From: Polyangia bacterium
GTDB taxonomy: Bacteria > Myxococcota_A > Polyangia > Nannocystales > Nannocystaceae
Direction of reading: 5' to 3'
Assembly: GCA_030429545.1 (NCBI GenBank)
Contig: JAUIFF010000004.1
Location: 62,001-126,000, forward strand
Length of the DNA: 64,000 bases
The position numbers and the translations under genes were made by a program. The notes under the pieces are model-generated. The model saw nothing but the letters and a program-made list of their open reading frames with translations, had not been told where the DNA came from and did not search any database. Each line of letters starts with the position of its first letter. Position 1 is the stretch's first letter. Below are positions 8,301 to 19,779 of this stretch, in pieces.

Positions 8301-9722
8301 GCTGGCGAAGTCGACATCCGGGGCGTAGCGGACCATCACAAACCTGGCCTTGTCGCCACCTGGGTCGACGGTGTTGACCCGCACAGCCTCGCGCGGTTTC
8401 CCGGGTTTGCGGCTGAGCTCGAGTTCAAAATCGGCCCGTGGGGTAAACCCGCTGCGCCGCATACTCACGCGACTGCCGAGCCCATCGACCGTGGCATCGC
8501 TGCGGGTGGCGACATTGTAGTGCTGTTCCATCCCACCACGTAGTTGCACCTGCAACGAAAAGTCCTCAATCGTCGCGGCGTCGCGCCCGGGTGGGCCGGC
8601 CATCGGGTAGCTGTAGCGCAGCTTGCCCTCGTTTTCGCTGAGCAGCTGTTGGTAGCGCAGGACAATCCGGCGCTCGCCTAGGCCCGGCACCGGAAAGATC
8701 CGGGCGCGGACGGTCCGTTCGTCGATCCACTCGAGCAGGGCCGGGTCGTTTTGCCGGGCGACCGCGGCCTCGTAGGTCTGTGCAGCCTTCTTGCGCTCGA
8801 CCACCTCGGCCTCGATAAGTTGGCCATTGGTCTCGAGGGCAAAGCTGGCGATCTCGGCGTCTTCGGGGACCGTAAACCAATACCAACCTTCGACCGCCTG
8901 GCTCGACGGGTTAAAAAATCGCTGGTCGACCATGGTCTCGGCGACCTCGTCGTGAATCGCCACGCGCACGGTTTGGCGCTGGATGGTTAGGGGTAGGGCA
9001 GGGGTGCCGGGAGGCGCACTGCGGTCCATCGCATAAAGTGCACCCGCACCGATCGACCCACTGGCACCCACGCCCGTGCGGTCGCCCATGCCCCCGGTCC
9101 AGTCCTCCCAAAACGCGACCGGCTCGACCGTGGGGGGACCCTCGGCGGCGAGCACTGCCCGTTGCCCCGATTGGACCTCGGCCCGCCCGCCAGGGTTTGT
9201 GACAATCGCTAGGCCCTCGGCGACATAGACCTCGGCGACTCCGTTTTGCAGGGACAGGCTCCCGCCGCCATCGCTCAGCGACACGCCATAGCCCTGCTCA
9301 CCGAGGTTGTGCACCCGGGCATCCTGCTCGGGTTCTAGCGGCGGGGCATCGAGCCAGAGTTGTCCCTCGATCAGGGTAAATGTATCTGCAAGCTTTACCC
9401 GACTGTTGTCGCGCAAAAACACCCGGCTGCCATCGCCAAGGCGAATCAGGGCCCGGGCACCCGGACCGGTACTGACCTCGGCGCCCTCGGGCAGTGGGGT
9501 CTTCGACAGCAGGGCCGTGTCGCCATCGGGACCGTGTAGCACGACAGGACCGGCCGCGAGTTCGAGGGTGGCCCCGAGTTTTTCGGCCTTGACCGGAGGC
9601 GGCTTGGACCACGGGTTGACGATTGCAACGATCGTACCGACCCCAAGCAGTCCGACAATCACCGCCATTGCGGCGACGGTGCGTTGTTTTTTGCGTTCAC
9701 GGTTGGCGTAGTTTTTGTTCAT
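5361..9722 (-). CDS. FecR-like / VIT / vWA / TPR membrane protein, 1453 aa
   Basis: The start is the ATG at 9720-9722, preceded by AAGGAG at good spacing. Order of parts: cytoplasmic basic end, membrane segment at about residues 18-38 (MAVIVGLLGVGTIVAIV), a FecR-like region (LGDGSRVFLRDNSRVKLAD), a VIT domain (VAIHDEVAETMVDQRFFNPS; AQTYEAAVARQNDPALLEW), a von Willebrand A domain (VVVVVDTSAAGDAS; FAVMRADVTAEVLFP; GADIDQAMLTRLA), a low-complexity Ser/Gly/Pro/Lys linker with RRRVRKPQPV, then TPR-like helices (ARRIYSEIVEFDPRSVASRRLLGDI). The VIT-vWA pair is the inter-alpha-trypsin inhibitor type. The canonical DxSxS of the vWA metal site reads DTSAAGD, so metal binding may be weakened. Probable role: envelope scaffold or chaperone, an inference from architecture. 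It is a single-gene unit. Confidence 0.8.
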   Translation of the reverse strand: MNKNYANRERKKQRTVAAMAVIVGLLGVGTIVAIVNPWSKPPPVKAEKLGATLELAAGPVVLHGPDGDTALLSKTPLPEGAEVSTGPGARALIRLGDGSRVFLRDNSRVKLADTFTLIEGQLWLDAPPLEPEQDARVHNLGEQGYGVSLSDGGGSLSLQNGVAEVYVAEGLAIVTNPGGRAEVQSGQRAVLAAEGPPTVEPVAFWEDWTGGMGDRTGVGASGSIGAGALYAMDRSAPPGTPALPLTIQRQTVRVAIHDEVAETMVDQRFFNPSSQAVEGWYWFTVPEDAEIASFALETNGQLIEAEVVERKKAAQTYEAAVARQNDPALLEWIDERTVRARIFPVPGLGERRIVLRYQQLLSENEGKLRYSYPMAGPPGRDAATIEDFSLQVQLRGGMEQHYNVATRSDATVDGLGSRVSMRRSGFTPRADFELELSRKPGKPREAVRVNTVDPGGDKARFVMVRYAPDVDFASIEQPRGDVVVVVDTSAAGDASEQQTKLAVAEALLRSLSAGDRFAVMRADVTAEVLFPSEGLAEATPEKISQALESVAKHSAGGATDLGAIFEQALSRVHGLDQPAIVYIGDGLVTSGERDGDALSERLRRSITGSSARLFTMGVGADIDQAMLTRLARVGGGDFRRVTAPEQAVVRALELSGALKTPTITELSLDLGEGLDDVFTNVSGKLSRGQELVLFARTHNDLPEDVTVRGRIGGEAFETTHKLKHVTGVIDRIVPRLWAAAHVDRLLTDTRGPQAIRGKVLSLGLEYGLMTPFTSFLALDSESAYAQQGITRRYRSLGLRLTADASRFAEPTKTTPLTAAAGFFSAPFGCGAMSDSREPPADNVADQPAQAGQAASTPKPTAAEKTIEEEQAPMGQAAPSHGDEGGKLRGESDDISANAKTASKEDSRNRDRWGADESEAPPPVPPPESVENARNSGILGSLKGSGQGGGGSRDNDGIGLGTKSSKHVPTSSKQIASDGPEGKKKKPIRRRVRKPQPVSPVARGRKLPCSDAAARSRSQRRVLWTNRLDAQPNMLGYLNVYESAAGSCEIKGWKGQRVFLQLLIERATNEQAISLLLAHFSGETEARNYLARGLLRRLVDPGLIAAVEEAMFGGGIDWQDVDRQLLLITDDDPAEVARQQLALVQEALSRAPGDPQGERRMLKLLVQHGQLSRALTRGRRLRDQGLMTPLLAQQLGELFARQGDEQQARRIYSEIVEFDPRSVASRRLLGDIFLRHGWYEHAYRQYTDLVELAPDDQTAVIRVALAAAGTGRTDEARRILRKVATGEGRPGPDDPRRFARLHATVLLAKLFADAQAGSAEIPADAVARELGRLQVFDGPATLTLLRWHDLGADLVLAPKPVVTKPKADDDKQEPEPTPVLNGDVIDGHDVGLYALHTQGGESVGDFVVRHRGIPGDREVAYEVITITWDGSKPTVSVTPGKVVPAQETSTDEGN

Positions 9723-10070
9723 CGGGCTCCTTGGGGGGGCAAAGCCGCGGCAAGGTTCGCATGAACGCGGCTGGTTTGGCGAGGGTCCCGGCCCCTGAAC
9801 GAAGTCAACGGCAAAAGGTTTTAGGCGACTTGGTCGTATCTGCACCTGTTGCTGGGCAAGATTGCGCCGAAGGGAGGTTGTGGCCGCCGGTTTATGTATA
9901 AACAAGCGTCGGCAGGGTGCCGACAATCAGCGTCGCTCGCCCGCACACGTGGCACGCGAACGTAGGCGAAAGTCTCGTGATGCCCGGGTGTTTGCACGCC
10001 CATGCTTCTTGACCATACACATACACCCGTAGGCGTGGACAGTCGGTCGGGTGTTCGCTAGGGTTTTGCG
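9723..10070. other. Intergenic region, no gene seen
   Basis: Divergent spacer between the vWA/TPR gene and the small lipoprotein gene. It includes the ribosome binding site of the former, an AT-rich near-palindrome TTTATGTATAAA (9890-9901) that may belong to a promoter, and no credible ORF. Confidence 0.4.
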
Positions 10071-10469
10071 GTGGGCAAGCGCGGGTACTCGTGGATTGTT
10101 GGCGTCACGGTTGTGGGGTTTTGCCTGGCAGGGTGCAGCGACGCCGGGCCGAGTGTCGATACGAGCTCGATGGATGCAACAGGGGTGCCTGAGGACATGT
10201 GCCCAGAGCATCCGTGGTCGACGTGCCAGACCGGTGTCGAGTGTGTGCCCGCGGACAGGTGCGGCTGTGACCGCTTGTTTGCCGCTGACGGCTGTCCCCG
10301 CAGCCTGTGCGAGTCTGATGCCGACTGCAGTCCCAATGCGCGTTGCCGCGAAGTTTCGCTGCTTCTCGGGCTGATGTGCAGTCCCTCCGACGCGGGGAAA
10401 TGTGAATGCTTTGGCGCCCCGACGACCAGCACGGCCAAGGTCTGTGTTGCCACCGATTGCGGACAGTAG
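10071..10469 (+). CDS. Small Cys-rich lipoprotein, 132 aa
   Basis: GTG start at 10071 (MGKRGYSWIVGVTVVGFCLAGC) gives a clear signal peptide with lipobox LAGC, so the product should be exported and lipidated. The mature part carries about 15 cysteines in short spacings (CGCDRLF, CPRSLCESDADC, CECFGAP), like the cysteine modules of the larger lipoproteins in this window. No enzyme motif. It is followed immediately by repeat-rich non-coding DNA. Confidence 0.65.
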   Translation: MGKRGYSWIVGVTVVGFCLAGCSDAGPSVDTSSMDATGVPEDMCPEHPWSTCQTGVECVPADRCGCDRLFAADGCPRSLCESDADCSPNARCREVSLLLGLMCSPSDAGKCECFGAPTTSTAKVCVATDCGQ

Positions 10470-11091
10470 GTCGACGTCCTTGCCGATGGTCCACGGCGAC
10501 CAAGACCCCAACCTGGAAAGCCCGGCAACATGTTTGGACAGCAGCGGTGGACGTGCTCGCCCGAGTCTGACTCAACAAGAAGTTCAGGGCGCATGCGCAG
10601 CCCCTCAGGCAGGAGTGTGGGCCTCGGGCTTGCCCGAGTTCTGACTCAACAAGAAGTTCAGGGGGTCATGTGCAGCCCCTCATGCAGGAGCCTCGGGCTT
10701 GCCCGAGTCTGACTCAACAAGAAGTTCAGGGCGCATGTGCAGCCCCTCATGCAGGAGTGGCCCCCCGAGAACACGAACTGGCACCGTGGCAGTTGTCGAG
10801 GTTGCAGGTTTGCCTCGGGGTTTTGCGGTGCGCGAGGTGGCGGAAAATCTCCGGGCTGCCGATGCCTTCAACAAAGGAGGGAGCGCAAGTGCATTGGTTG
10901 TACCGGACGCCTAGGGCCTGCTTCGGCCGATCGGGTTTAGGCGGGTCGATGCGGTAGCTTCTGTGACCACGCGGGCGAGCTTTCGCCCAAACAGCCCACA
11001 AAATGCAGATGCATGTTTCGCGGTGTAGACCAACCCTTGCTGTCGCGGGCATACACGCGTTGTTGGCTCAACGTGTGGCTTGCGGTCGGGA
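10470..11091. repeat. Non-coding region with three ~60-bp tandem copies
   Basis: Around 10,560-10,765 the core ACTCAACAAGAAGTTCAGGG followed by a CATGTGCAGCCCCTCATGCAG-like block recurs three times, separated by CTCGGGCTTGCCCGAG, itself an inverted repeat able to form a hairpin. The remainder (to 11,091) shows no gene and holds one TGYANNTRCA palindrome (11,004-11,013). The short ORFs through it are not supported by codon pattern. Confidence 0.75.
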
Positions 11092-11721
11092 CTACTCGGC
11101 GGAGTAGTCGAGCAGCACCGTTCGCAACTTCGACACGAGCAGGTCGAGCGCAACCCGGTTTTCGCCGCCCTCGGGAATGATGAGGTCGGCCCAGCGTTTG
11201 GAGGGCACCACATATTGTAGATGCATGGGTCGTACCGAGCGGTAGTACTGCTCGCGCACCGACTCAAAGGTTCGCCCGCGTTGTTCGATGTCGCGTCGGA
11301 CCCGGCGAAACACGCGGATATCGGCGTCGGTGTCGACAAAGATCTTGACGTCGAGCAGCTCGCGCAAGGCCGGCTCGACGAGCACCAAGATCCCCTCGAC
11401 AATCACAATCGGTGTGGCCTCGACCCGGCGGGCACCTGGCAGCCGGCGATGGGTTTTGAAGTCGTAAACCGGAACGTCGACGCCGTTACCGCGTTTGAGC
11501 TCGGCAAGTTGTTGGATGAGCAGCTCCGTCTCGAGCGAGTCGGGGTGATCAAAGTTGAGCTGGCACCGTGCCTCGTAGCTGAGGTCGGGACGGTCGCGGT
11601 AGTAGGCATCGTGCTCGATCGTGTTGACCGCGTAACTCGGGACCGCCGCAGCAATCTTGTGCGCGATCGTCGATTTTCCCGAGCCACTACCGCCTGCGAT
11701 GCCAATGGTGAGCACTGCCAT
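11092..11721 (-). CDS. udk: Uridine kinase (P-loop phosphoribulokinase/uridine kinase family)
   Basis: The 209-residue product should phosphorylate uridine and cytidine with ATP or GTP in pyrimidine salvage, in the cytoplasm. Walker A is GIAGGSGSGKST at residues 7-18. NTIEHDAYYRD supplies the substrate-side acidic residue, NFDHPDSLETELL and PVYDFKTHRR are family hallmarks, and VIVEGILVL precedes the Walker B-type strand; RVRRDIEQRGR is the lid. Length is normal. ATG at 11719-11721. A TGYANNTRCA palindrome (TGTAGATGCA, 11,216-11,225) falls in the codons for the HLQY stretch. The gene stands alone. Confidence 0.9.
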   Translation of the reverse strand: MAVLTIGIAGGSGSGKSTIAHKIAAAVPSYAVNTIEHDAYYRDRPDLSYEARCQLNFDHPDSLETELLIQQLAELKRGNGVDVPVYDFKTHRRLPGARRVEATPIVIVEGILVLVEPALRELLDVKIFVDTDADIRVFRRVRRDIEQRGRTFESVREQYYRSVRPMHLQYVVPSKRWADLIIPEGGENRVALDLLVSKLRTVLLDYSAE

Positions 11722-12079
11722 TGGCCGGGCTGCTTACCACAAATTCGCGCCGAAAAAGGGCTCGAACGCGCTTTTTGACAGAAAATGTTTGAAGCTAAGC
11801 GAGATTTCGCACCTTTGACCGGGTATCGATTGATTTGAGGGGCACGCCGAACTCGATGATCGCGAAAACCGCGATGGCCGCCAATCGAGCCCGAGCGGGA
11901 AACTTGTATGCGCATACCGCTGGGGCGCCGACCTTCACCGAGTTGACATGGAGCTATGATGTGGTGGTTCACTTCTATTTGCATGCAGATGCATGTAAAT
12001 AAATGAAGTGTTGACAAAAAGCATGCGTATACAAAAAAAGCCGCAGTCGAGCTGCGGCTTTTGGACCAGTTCGGCCGGG
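11722..12079. other. Intergenic region with terminator, no gene seen
   Basis: Spacer between two minus-strand genes. It holds the upstream region of the uridine kinase gene, one TGYANNTRCA copy (TGCAGATGCA, 11,984-11,993) inside a longer TGCA-rich, AT-rich stretch, a second palindrome GTATGCGCATAC near 11,906, and the terminator listed next. Confidence 0.4.
12033..12058 (-). terminator. Intrinsic terminator of the cytochrome c gene
   Basis: On the minus strand GCCGCAG-loop-CTGCGGC is followed by a run of seven T. It starts 22 bases after the stop codon of the cytochrome c lipoprotein gene, the expected position. Confidence 0.85.
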
Positions 12080-12712
12080 TTAGAGTTTTTTGACAAAGGC
12101 CGTGACGCCGGCGATTTCCTCGTCGGTCAGCTTGCCCTTGAAGGCCTTCATCTTGGTTCCAGAAACACCGTTTGAAATGATCTTGTTGATCTTCGACTTG
12201 CTCAACTTGGTTTTCTTGATCGACGGGATGTTGAGTTTTTTGCCGATCCCAGTGTCACCGGCCCCGTCGGCGCCGTGGCAGGTCTTGCACTTTTTCATGT
12301 AGATCGGCTTGCCGTCGACGGTCGGCGCCGCGGGTTTTTTGGTCTTTTTGGTGGCCTTTTTATCGTCGGCCTTTTTGTCGTCGGCCTTGGTGTCCTCAGC
12401 TTTGGTGTCACCACTGTCAGCCTCGGTTTCGCCCCCGGTTTCGCCAGCAGCTTTTTCATCGGCGGCAGCCTTGGCGTCGGCAGCAGCCTTGGCATCGGCA
12501 GCAGCTTTGTCGTCGGCCGCTTTTTTGTCGTCAGCAGCTTTCTTTTCGTCAGCGGCTTTTTTCGCCTCGGCGGCTTTTTGCTCAGGGGTCTTGGCTTCGG
12601 CGGTTTGAATCTTGGCCTTGGGCGCCTCATCGCCCCCGTCGCAGGCGGTGAGGCCGAGAAGAAGGGCTAGGCCGGCAAGCCGGGCAACATTCAAGCATGA
12701 GGATCTGTTCAT
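12080..12712 (-). CDS. Lipid-anchored cytochrome c
   Basis: The ATG at 12,710-12,712 has an AAGGAG ribosome site just upstream. The signal peptide ends at lipobox LTAC, followed by about 100 residues of Lys/Ala/Asp/Glu repeats (KKAADEKKAADDKK), a flexible charged spacer, then a C-terminal c-type haem domain: CKTCH for covalent haem attachment and a later Met (GVSGTKMKAF) likely the axial ligand, ending DEEIAGVTAFVKKL as in class I cytochromes. It would carry electrons on the periplasmic side of a membrane. The spacer length (over half of the mature protein) is the odd part. Total 210 residues. Own terminator downstream. Confidence 0.85.
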   Translation of the reverse strand: MNRSSCLNVARLAGLALLLGLTACDGGDEAPKAKIQTAEAKTPEQKAAEAKKAADEKKAADDKKAADDKAAADAKAAADAKAAADEKAAGETGGETEADSGDTKAEDTKADDKKADDKKATKKTKKPAAPTVDGKPIYMKKCKTCHGADGAGDTGIGKKLNIPSIKKTKLSKSKINKIISNGVSGTKMKAFKGKLTDEEIAGVTAFVKKL

Positions 12713-13044
12713 CGAGACGCTCCTTCGGCGAACTTCGCCGGCAGCAGAGTTTAACGCAACGTGGTCGCCCGGTGCAAAGCCGGCGTACCGGCTTGTGGGC
12801 ATAGCCGCCCGTGCGTTGTTGTGGTCGGGAGTCGTCAACGTGCAGGCTGGCAATCTGGCTTATCTCGGTCGAGAACGTTGGTTTGGTCCGCTGGGAGCGC
12901 TGGTTGGGATGTCGCGGGGACGAGCCTTGGGCGCTGGCGAGCCGGGAAAATGTATGCGCAAATAAATGAGGTCGATCGCGGCGACGGCTGGCCACAAAAA
13001 AACAGCCCGCAGGGGCGGGCTGTTTTGGTACCGGCGAAACTGGC
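12713..13044. other. Intergenic region, no gene seen
   Basis: Upstream region of the cytochrome c gene and downstream region of the OmpA-family gene. Apart from the terminator at its right end I see no ORF or repeat. Confidence 0.4.
12996..13023 (-). terminator. Intrinsic terminator of the OmpA-family gene
   Basis: Minus-strand ACAGCCCGC-loop-GCGGGCTGT followed by seven T, 22 bases after the stop codon at 13,045. Confidence 0.85.
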
Positions 13045-14673
<1,629 letters not shown>

Positions 14674-15345
14674 GGTGTTTCTCCTCGGGGGAACATCTCG
14701 GATACAGCCCCAACCCTGGCTGTCTTTTGGCTTGCGGATCCTGTGCGAATGGGTCGGCTTGTCGAACATGTGGTGTGCTTGCACGAGCGAGTAAGTCGCC
14801 GGGAAGGATAACGATCCGAAGCCGGCTTGTGGGGAAGATTTATGGCACAGGACGGCGACGATTTGAATGAATCCAAAAAAACCGGGGTGCGGGGTCCACA
14901 ACCCACAGATACAGCTGTTCAGAACAGTTGCGCATATGCCACAGATCGGCTGCTGGTCCGAAAAAATTGCTTGTATCCGCACGTGCTAGCGTGCGTGTGT
15001 CCCGAGCTGAGATTTGGGTGGAAATTTTTTAGCGGCACCCGTGCACGTCACGTGTTCAAAGTTTTTGATTGGCCAAGAAAGTGCGGTTGCCGGGCTTTCC
15101 CTGAAAAACGCCTACGAATGCAGCGACGTGATCACCAGGTTTTAGACGTTTGAAATGAAATGAATCTGGGGCTTTGCAGACGGGCGTGTTCGAGCCCTGT
15201 TGCGGCCGGCCGACAGGATGTTGAACACGCAAATATGTCGGACGCGAACGGGCGAAAACCTTCACTGTCGCTCGAACGAGCGCGAGGCCGGCGAGCTGCC
15301 CACAACTCGCCGGCTGACCTGTCGTTGTTTAGACCCGTGGTCTCC
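14674..15345. other. Long intergenic region with one strong hairpin
   Basis: 672 bases between the OmpA-family gene and recA. The part next to the OmpA gene is AT-richer and contains its ribosome site. A perfect 9-bp inverted repeat, GCCGGCGAG and CTCGCCGGC with a 10-base loop (15,287-15,314), lies 32 bases past the recA stop and may end recA transcription although no T-run follows. No credible ORF found. Confidence 0.45.
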
Positions 15346-16446
15346 TCACGCGGCCTGGCGAACAGTCGTTGCTGGGGCCGGGAGTAGATCTGCCCGAGCT
15401 TGCTGCGAAAGTTGCTTGCACACATCTGGGTGACCACGCAGCCAGGCAAGGGCATTGGCCCGGCCCTGACCAATGCGGAGATCCCCGTGGTTGAACCAGC
15501 TTCCCGCCCGGGAGATGTGACCCTTGTCGAGGGCCCAGTCGAGGATTTCACCCTCGCGATTGATGCCGCTGCCAAACCCGATCTCAAACTGTGCCTCGGC
15601 AAACGGCGGTGCACATTTATTTTTCACGACTTTCACGCGGGCGCGGGTCGCCACCGCCTGGTCGCCCTGGCGGACGGTCGAGATCCGGCGAATATCGAGG
15701 CGGACGCTGGCGAAATACTTGAGGGCATTGCCCCCGGTCGTGGTTTCGGGTGAGCCAAACGTGACCCCGATTTTGTGCCGCAGTTGGTTGATGAAGACCA
15801 CCGTGGTGTTGGTTTTCATCGCCACACCGCTGATCTTTCGCATCGCCTGGCTCATCAACCGCGCCTGCAGGCCGAGGTGTTGATCTCCCATGTCGCCCTC
15901 CAACTCGGCGCGGGGGATCAGGGCGGCGACACTGTCGACCACGATCAAGCCCACCGAACCACTGCGGGCCAGGGTGTCGACGATTTCGAGTGCCTGCTCG
16001 CCGCAGTCGGGCTGCGAGATCAAAACGTCGTCGAGTTGGACGCCGATGTTGCGGGCGTAGTGGACGTCGAGGGCGTGCTCCGCATCGACAAATGCACATA
16101 CAAGCCCCTGGCGCTGGGCCTCGGCGACCGCGTGCAACATCAGGGTGGTTTTGCCCGACGACTCCGGCCCGTAGATCTCGACGATGCGCCCGCGTGGCAA
16201 CCCGCCGACCCGCAGGGCGCTATCGAGGGTGAGCGAGCCGGTCGAGGTGGTTTCGATATGCGGGATGTCCCGGGGGTCGCCACCGAGTGCCATGATCGCA
16301 CCCTTGCCAAAGCGTTCGACAATCGTGTCGATTGCGGTGTTGAGAAGTTTGCGGACGCCGGACTTGGGGCTGTCGGTCTTGACGGCCTTGCTGGCCTTCG
16401 ACTTGGACTTGGAGGATTTGGATTGTTTGGCTGTGTTTGTTGCCAT
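15346..16446 (-). CDS. recA: Recombinase A
   Basis: The 366-residue protein would form filaments on single-stranded DNA for homologous recombination and LexA-type SOS cleavage. Walker A GPESSGKT, Walker [14 protein letters not shown]1 region ([22 protein letters not shown]), L2 ([28 protein letters not shown]) and the C-terminal [11 protein letters not shown] block are all present. ATG at 16,444-16,446 is preferred to an upstream in-frame TTG. The N-terminus carries about 25 extra residues rich in Lys and Ser before the usual core, and the C-terminal tail lacks the strongly acidic end of the E. coli protein. A TGYANNTRCA palindrome lies in the gene (16,093-16,102) and another upstream (16,567-16,576). 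Confidence 0.95.
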   Translation of the reverse strand: MATNTAKQSKSSKSKSKASKAVKTDSPKSGVRKLLNTAIDTIVERFGKGAIMALGGDPRDIPHIETTSTGSLTLDSALRVGGLPRGRIVEIYGPESSGKTTLMLHAVAEAQRQGLVCAFVDAEHALDVHYARNIGVQLDDVLISQPDCGEQALEIVDTLARSGSVGLIVVDSVAALIPRAELEGDMGDQHLGLQARLMSQAMRKISGVAMKTNTTVVFINQLRHKIGVTFGSPETTTGGNALKYFASVRLDIRRISTVRQGDQAVATRARVKVVKNKCAPPFAEAQFEIGFGSGINREGEILDWALDKGHISRAGSWFNHGDLRIGQGRANALAWLRGHPDVCKQLSQQARADLLPAPATTVRQAA

Positions 16447-16634
16447 GCCCGCGGGCTGTGCGGGTTCGGTGCCAACCGTGCGAATCAATCATCTCAAGTG
16501 GTTGGCACGTACACGGTTTTGGCGCCCCTACAGTGGCCTGTTCGGGCGCTGGCATGCCGGACGATATGTACATACAAAAACGCCGCCGAAATCACATGCT
16601 GATACAAGCAGTGAGAAGGCGGCGGACCAGGTGA

Positions 16635-17333
<699 letters not shown>

Positions 17334-17593
17334 GGCAGGTGCTCCATTCAGTGGGTTTTTTGTAGGTGACGCGAACCCGCAAAACCTTACACTTGCTGTT
17401 GAAATTTTTATCGGAGCGGATTCGTCCGCTGTGTTAACCGCACGTTAGGTAGCTTCTGGCCGCAAAGAACGGGGTTTTGAGCGGCTCTCAAAATTTGATG
17501 CGTGCGCAACAACCGGATGGCGAACACCCCCTCGAGCCGAAGCGTCGAGGGGTGGTGCGTCAGCGGCTAAAGGTGGAGATCCGCGGGGCCGAT

Positions 17594-18124
<531 letters not shown>

Positions 18125-18470
18125 CGGGGTGCCTTGTTGGGTGGAACACTTGTGAGGGACCCCAGCCGGCGAAGTGTTACAGAAAAAAAGCAAAAAAAAT
18201 CGAGCTGGCGATTTGCGATTTTGCCCGTAGACATCTCCTGTTGCCGCTAGGGCGAGTTTGCGAGGCCGGCGGGCTTGGGTGGGCAATGCCCGTGCCACGC
18301 TGGCTCGATAAAAGTGTTTATACATCTAGATTTCCAAAGACAATCAGGCGCTGGACAATTGCGTCGTCCGCATATGCAACTTTACGGTGTTGTTCGGCGG
18401 TGAGCTGACAACCGCGAACGGCTCAGTTAAGCTGTTCAGATGTATGTACATGCGAATCCCGCCCTAGTTT
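18125..18470. other. Intergenic region, no gene seen
   Basis: Divergent spacer between the acidic lipoprotein and the vWA lipoprotein. Contains an A-rich patch (18,180-18,200) and a TGYANNTRCA palindrome (18,441-18,450) 21 bases before the next start. No ORF supported. Confidence 0.4.
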
Positions 18471-19541
18471 TTGTCCCGCATCATGCTCGCAGCCGGCATG
18501 GCGGGATGTGGCGGCGGGATGCAGCTCACCGGCTCGGTGTCGAATATTACGACGGCGACCACAGCCGACTCGAGTGGCACAACTGGGACCACAGCTGGCA
18601 TCACAATGGGCACCACAGCTGGGGAGACCACGGCCGACGGCAACTCGGGGCTCAAGTTCGATGTCGGTGCGGTCGATGGCGGCGGCACGGCGGGGTGTAT
18701 GGAGATGATGGTTGAGGCCCAGCCCCAACCACCGGACATCATGTTGGTACTCGATCGGTCGGGCTCGATGACGTCACTGACCGGGTTTATGCGGACACGT
18801 TGGGACGACCTGCTGGACTCAGTAATGGCTCTGGTGGCTAGCTACGATGCCCAGGTCAACTTTGGCGCCCGGTTTTTGCCGCCGGTCGATACCCCGTGGA
18901 CGATGGAGTGCGATCCCAACGACCCGCACAATACCGAGGTCGAGGCCCGGTGCCGGACAGGAGATTTTAACGGTGATGGCTATGGCCGAGGCAAATGGTG
19001 CAGATACACCGACCAAGCCGGCCATCGAGGCCGCACTCGGTCACCTCACTGGGCTCTCAGGGTCACGGGGGGAGCAGTTCATCATTTTAGTGGCCGACGC
19101 GAGACCAATACCTGCGGTACACCCCCCGAAATCGAGGCACTGCTGGCCGCGGCCTACAACGGCGGGAACACGCCGACGATCAAGACCTACGCCCTGAGCC
19201 TGGGGTGGGAGGTCGACGAGCTACAGGGCTATGCCGAGGCTGGCGGGTCAGAAAACTATATTCCCACCGAGAACTTCGAGGAGCTGACGGCCGCCCTCGA
19301 CCAGATTGTGGGCGGCGTGATTTCCTGTGTCGTCGAGCTCGACCCGCCACCGCCGCACCCCGACTCGATCGATGTCTCGGTCGATGGGGTGGCCTACGAA
19401 AAGGTCGACGACTGCGCGAGTGAGTCGGGCTGGGTGTGGACGTCGGCCGACAAGGATGCGATCGAGCTGTGTGGGGCCGCCTGTTCGCAATTAAAGGAAA
19501 TCGGCGTGGCGGAGATCGTCTATCACTGCCCACTCGGGTGA
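18471..19541 (+). pseudogene. vWA-domain lipoprotein with two compensating frameshifts
   Basis: The frame from a TTG at 18,471 (or ATG 18,483) reads a short N-terminus with MAGC, a Thr/Gly linker, then the vWA strand DIMLVLDRSGSMTSL with an intact DxSGS metal site. After EVEAR (about 18,945) this frame becomes non-protein-like, while the +1 frame reads PGAGQEILTVMAMAEANG, then TPTKPAIEAALGHL and EQFIILVADAR, the expected centre of the vWA fold. Near 19,100 the first frame resumes with NTCGTPPEIEALLAA and runs to the end (vWA C-terminus with Cys residues). The two shifts cancel. Either the gene is a recent pseudogene or the assembly has two single-base errors. Intact relatives are secreted vWA proteins of unknown ligand. 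Confidence 0.7.
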
Positions 19542-19652
19542 CGGGCGCAGCTCGCAAGCGGGCCTATCGGGGTGTTTGGGCGCTTGCCAAATCGATTCGG
19601 AGTTCGTGCTTGCAACTTCAGGCGAGCTTGGCTACACATCCCCACTCCACGG

Positions 19653-19726
19653 GCGCGTGTAGCTCAGCTGGATAGAGCGTCGGCCTCCGGAGCCGAAGGT
19701 CAGAGGTTCGAATCCTCTCACGCGCG
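19653..19726 (+). tRNA. tRNA-Arg (anticodon CCG)
   Basis: Full cloverleaf: acceptor GCGCGTG/CACGCGC, D-arm GCTC...GAGC, anticodon stem TCGGC/GCCGA around loop CTCCGGA (anticodon CCG, codon CGG), T-arm AGAGG-TTCGAAT-CCTCT, discriminator G. CCA is not encoded. No repeat of its 3' end was seen elsewhere in the window, so it is not the attachment site of the element to the right. Confidence 0.95.
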
Positions 19727-19728
19727 AC

Positions 19729-19760
19729 AGCCAGACACCGAAACGGTGCCTGGCTTTTTT
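19729..19760 (+). terminator. Intrinsic terminator after tRNA-Arg
   Basis: AGCCAG-A-CACCG, a three-A loop, CGGTG-C-CTGGCT (one A/C mismatch), then six T. It begins 2 bases after the tRNA end. Confidence 0.85.
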
Positions 19761-19779
19761 GTTGGTTGCCCAGCGTTCG

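Noticed and set aside
16567..16576. SOS box of recA
   Set aside because: The sequence TGTACATACA is one of the general TGYANNTRCA copies found across the chromosome; nothing marks it as a LexA site.
19653..19726. tRNA-Arg as attachment site of the element
   Set aside because: It is 12 kb from the recombinase and no copy of its 3' end was seen at either element edge.
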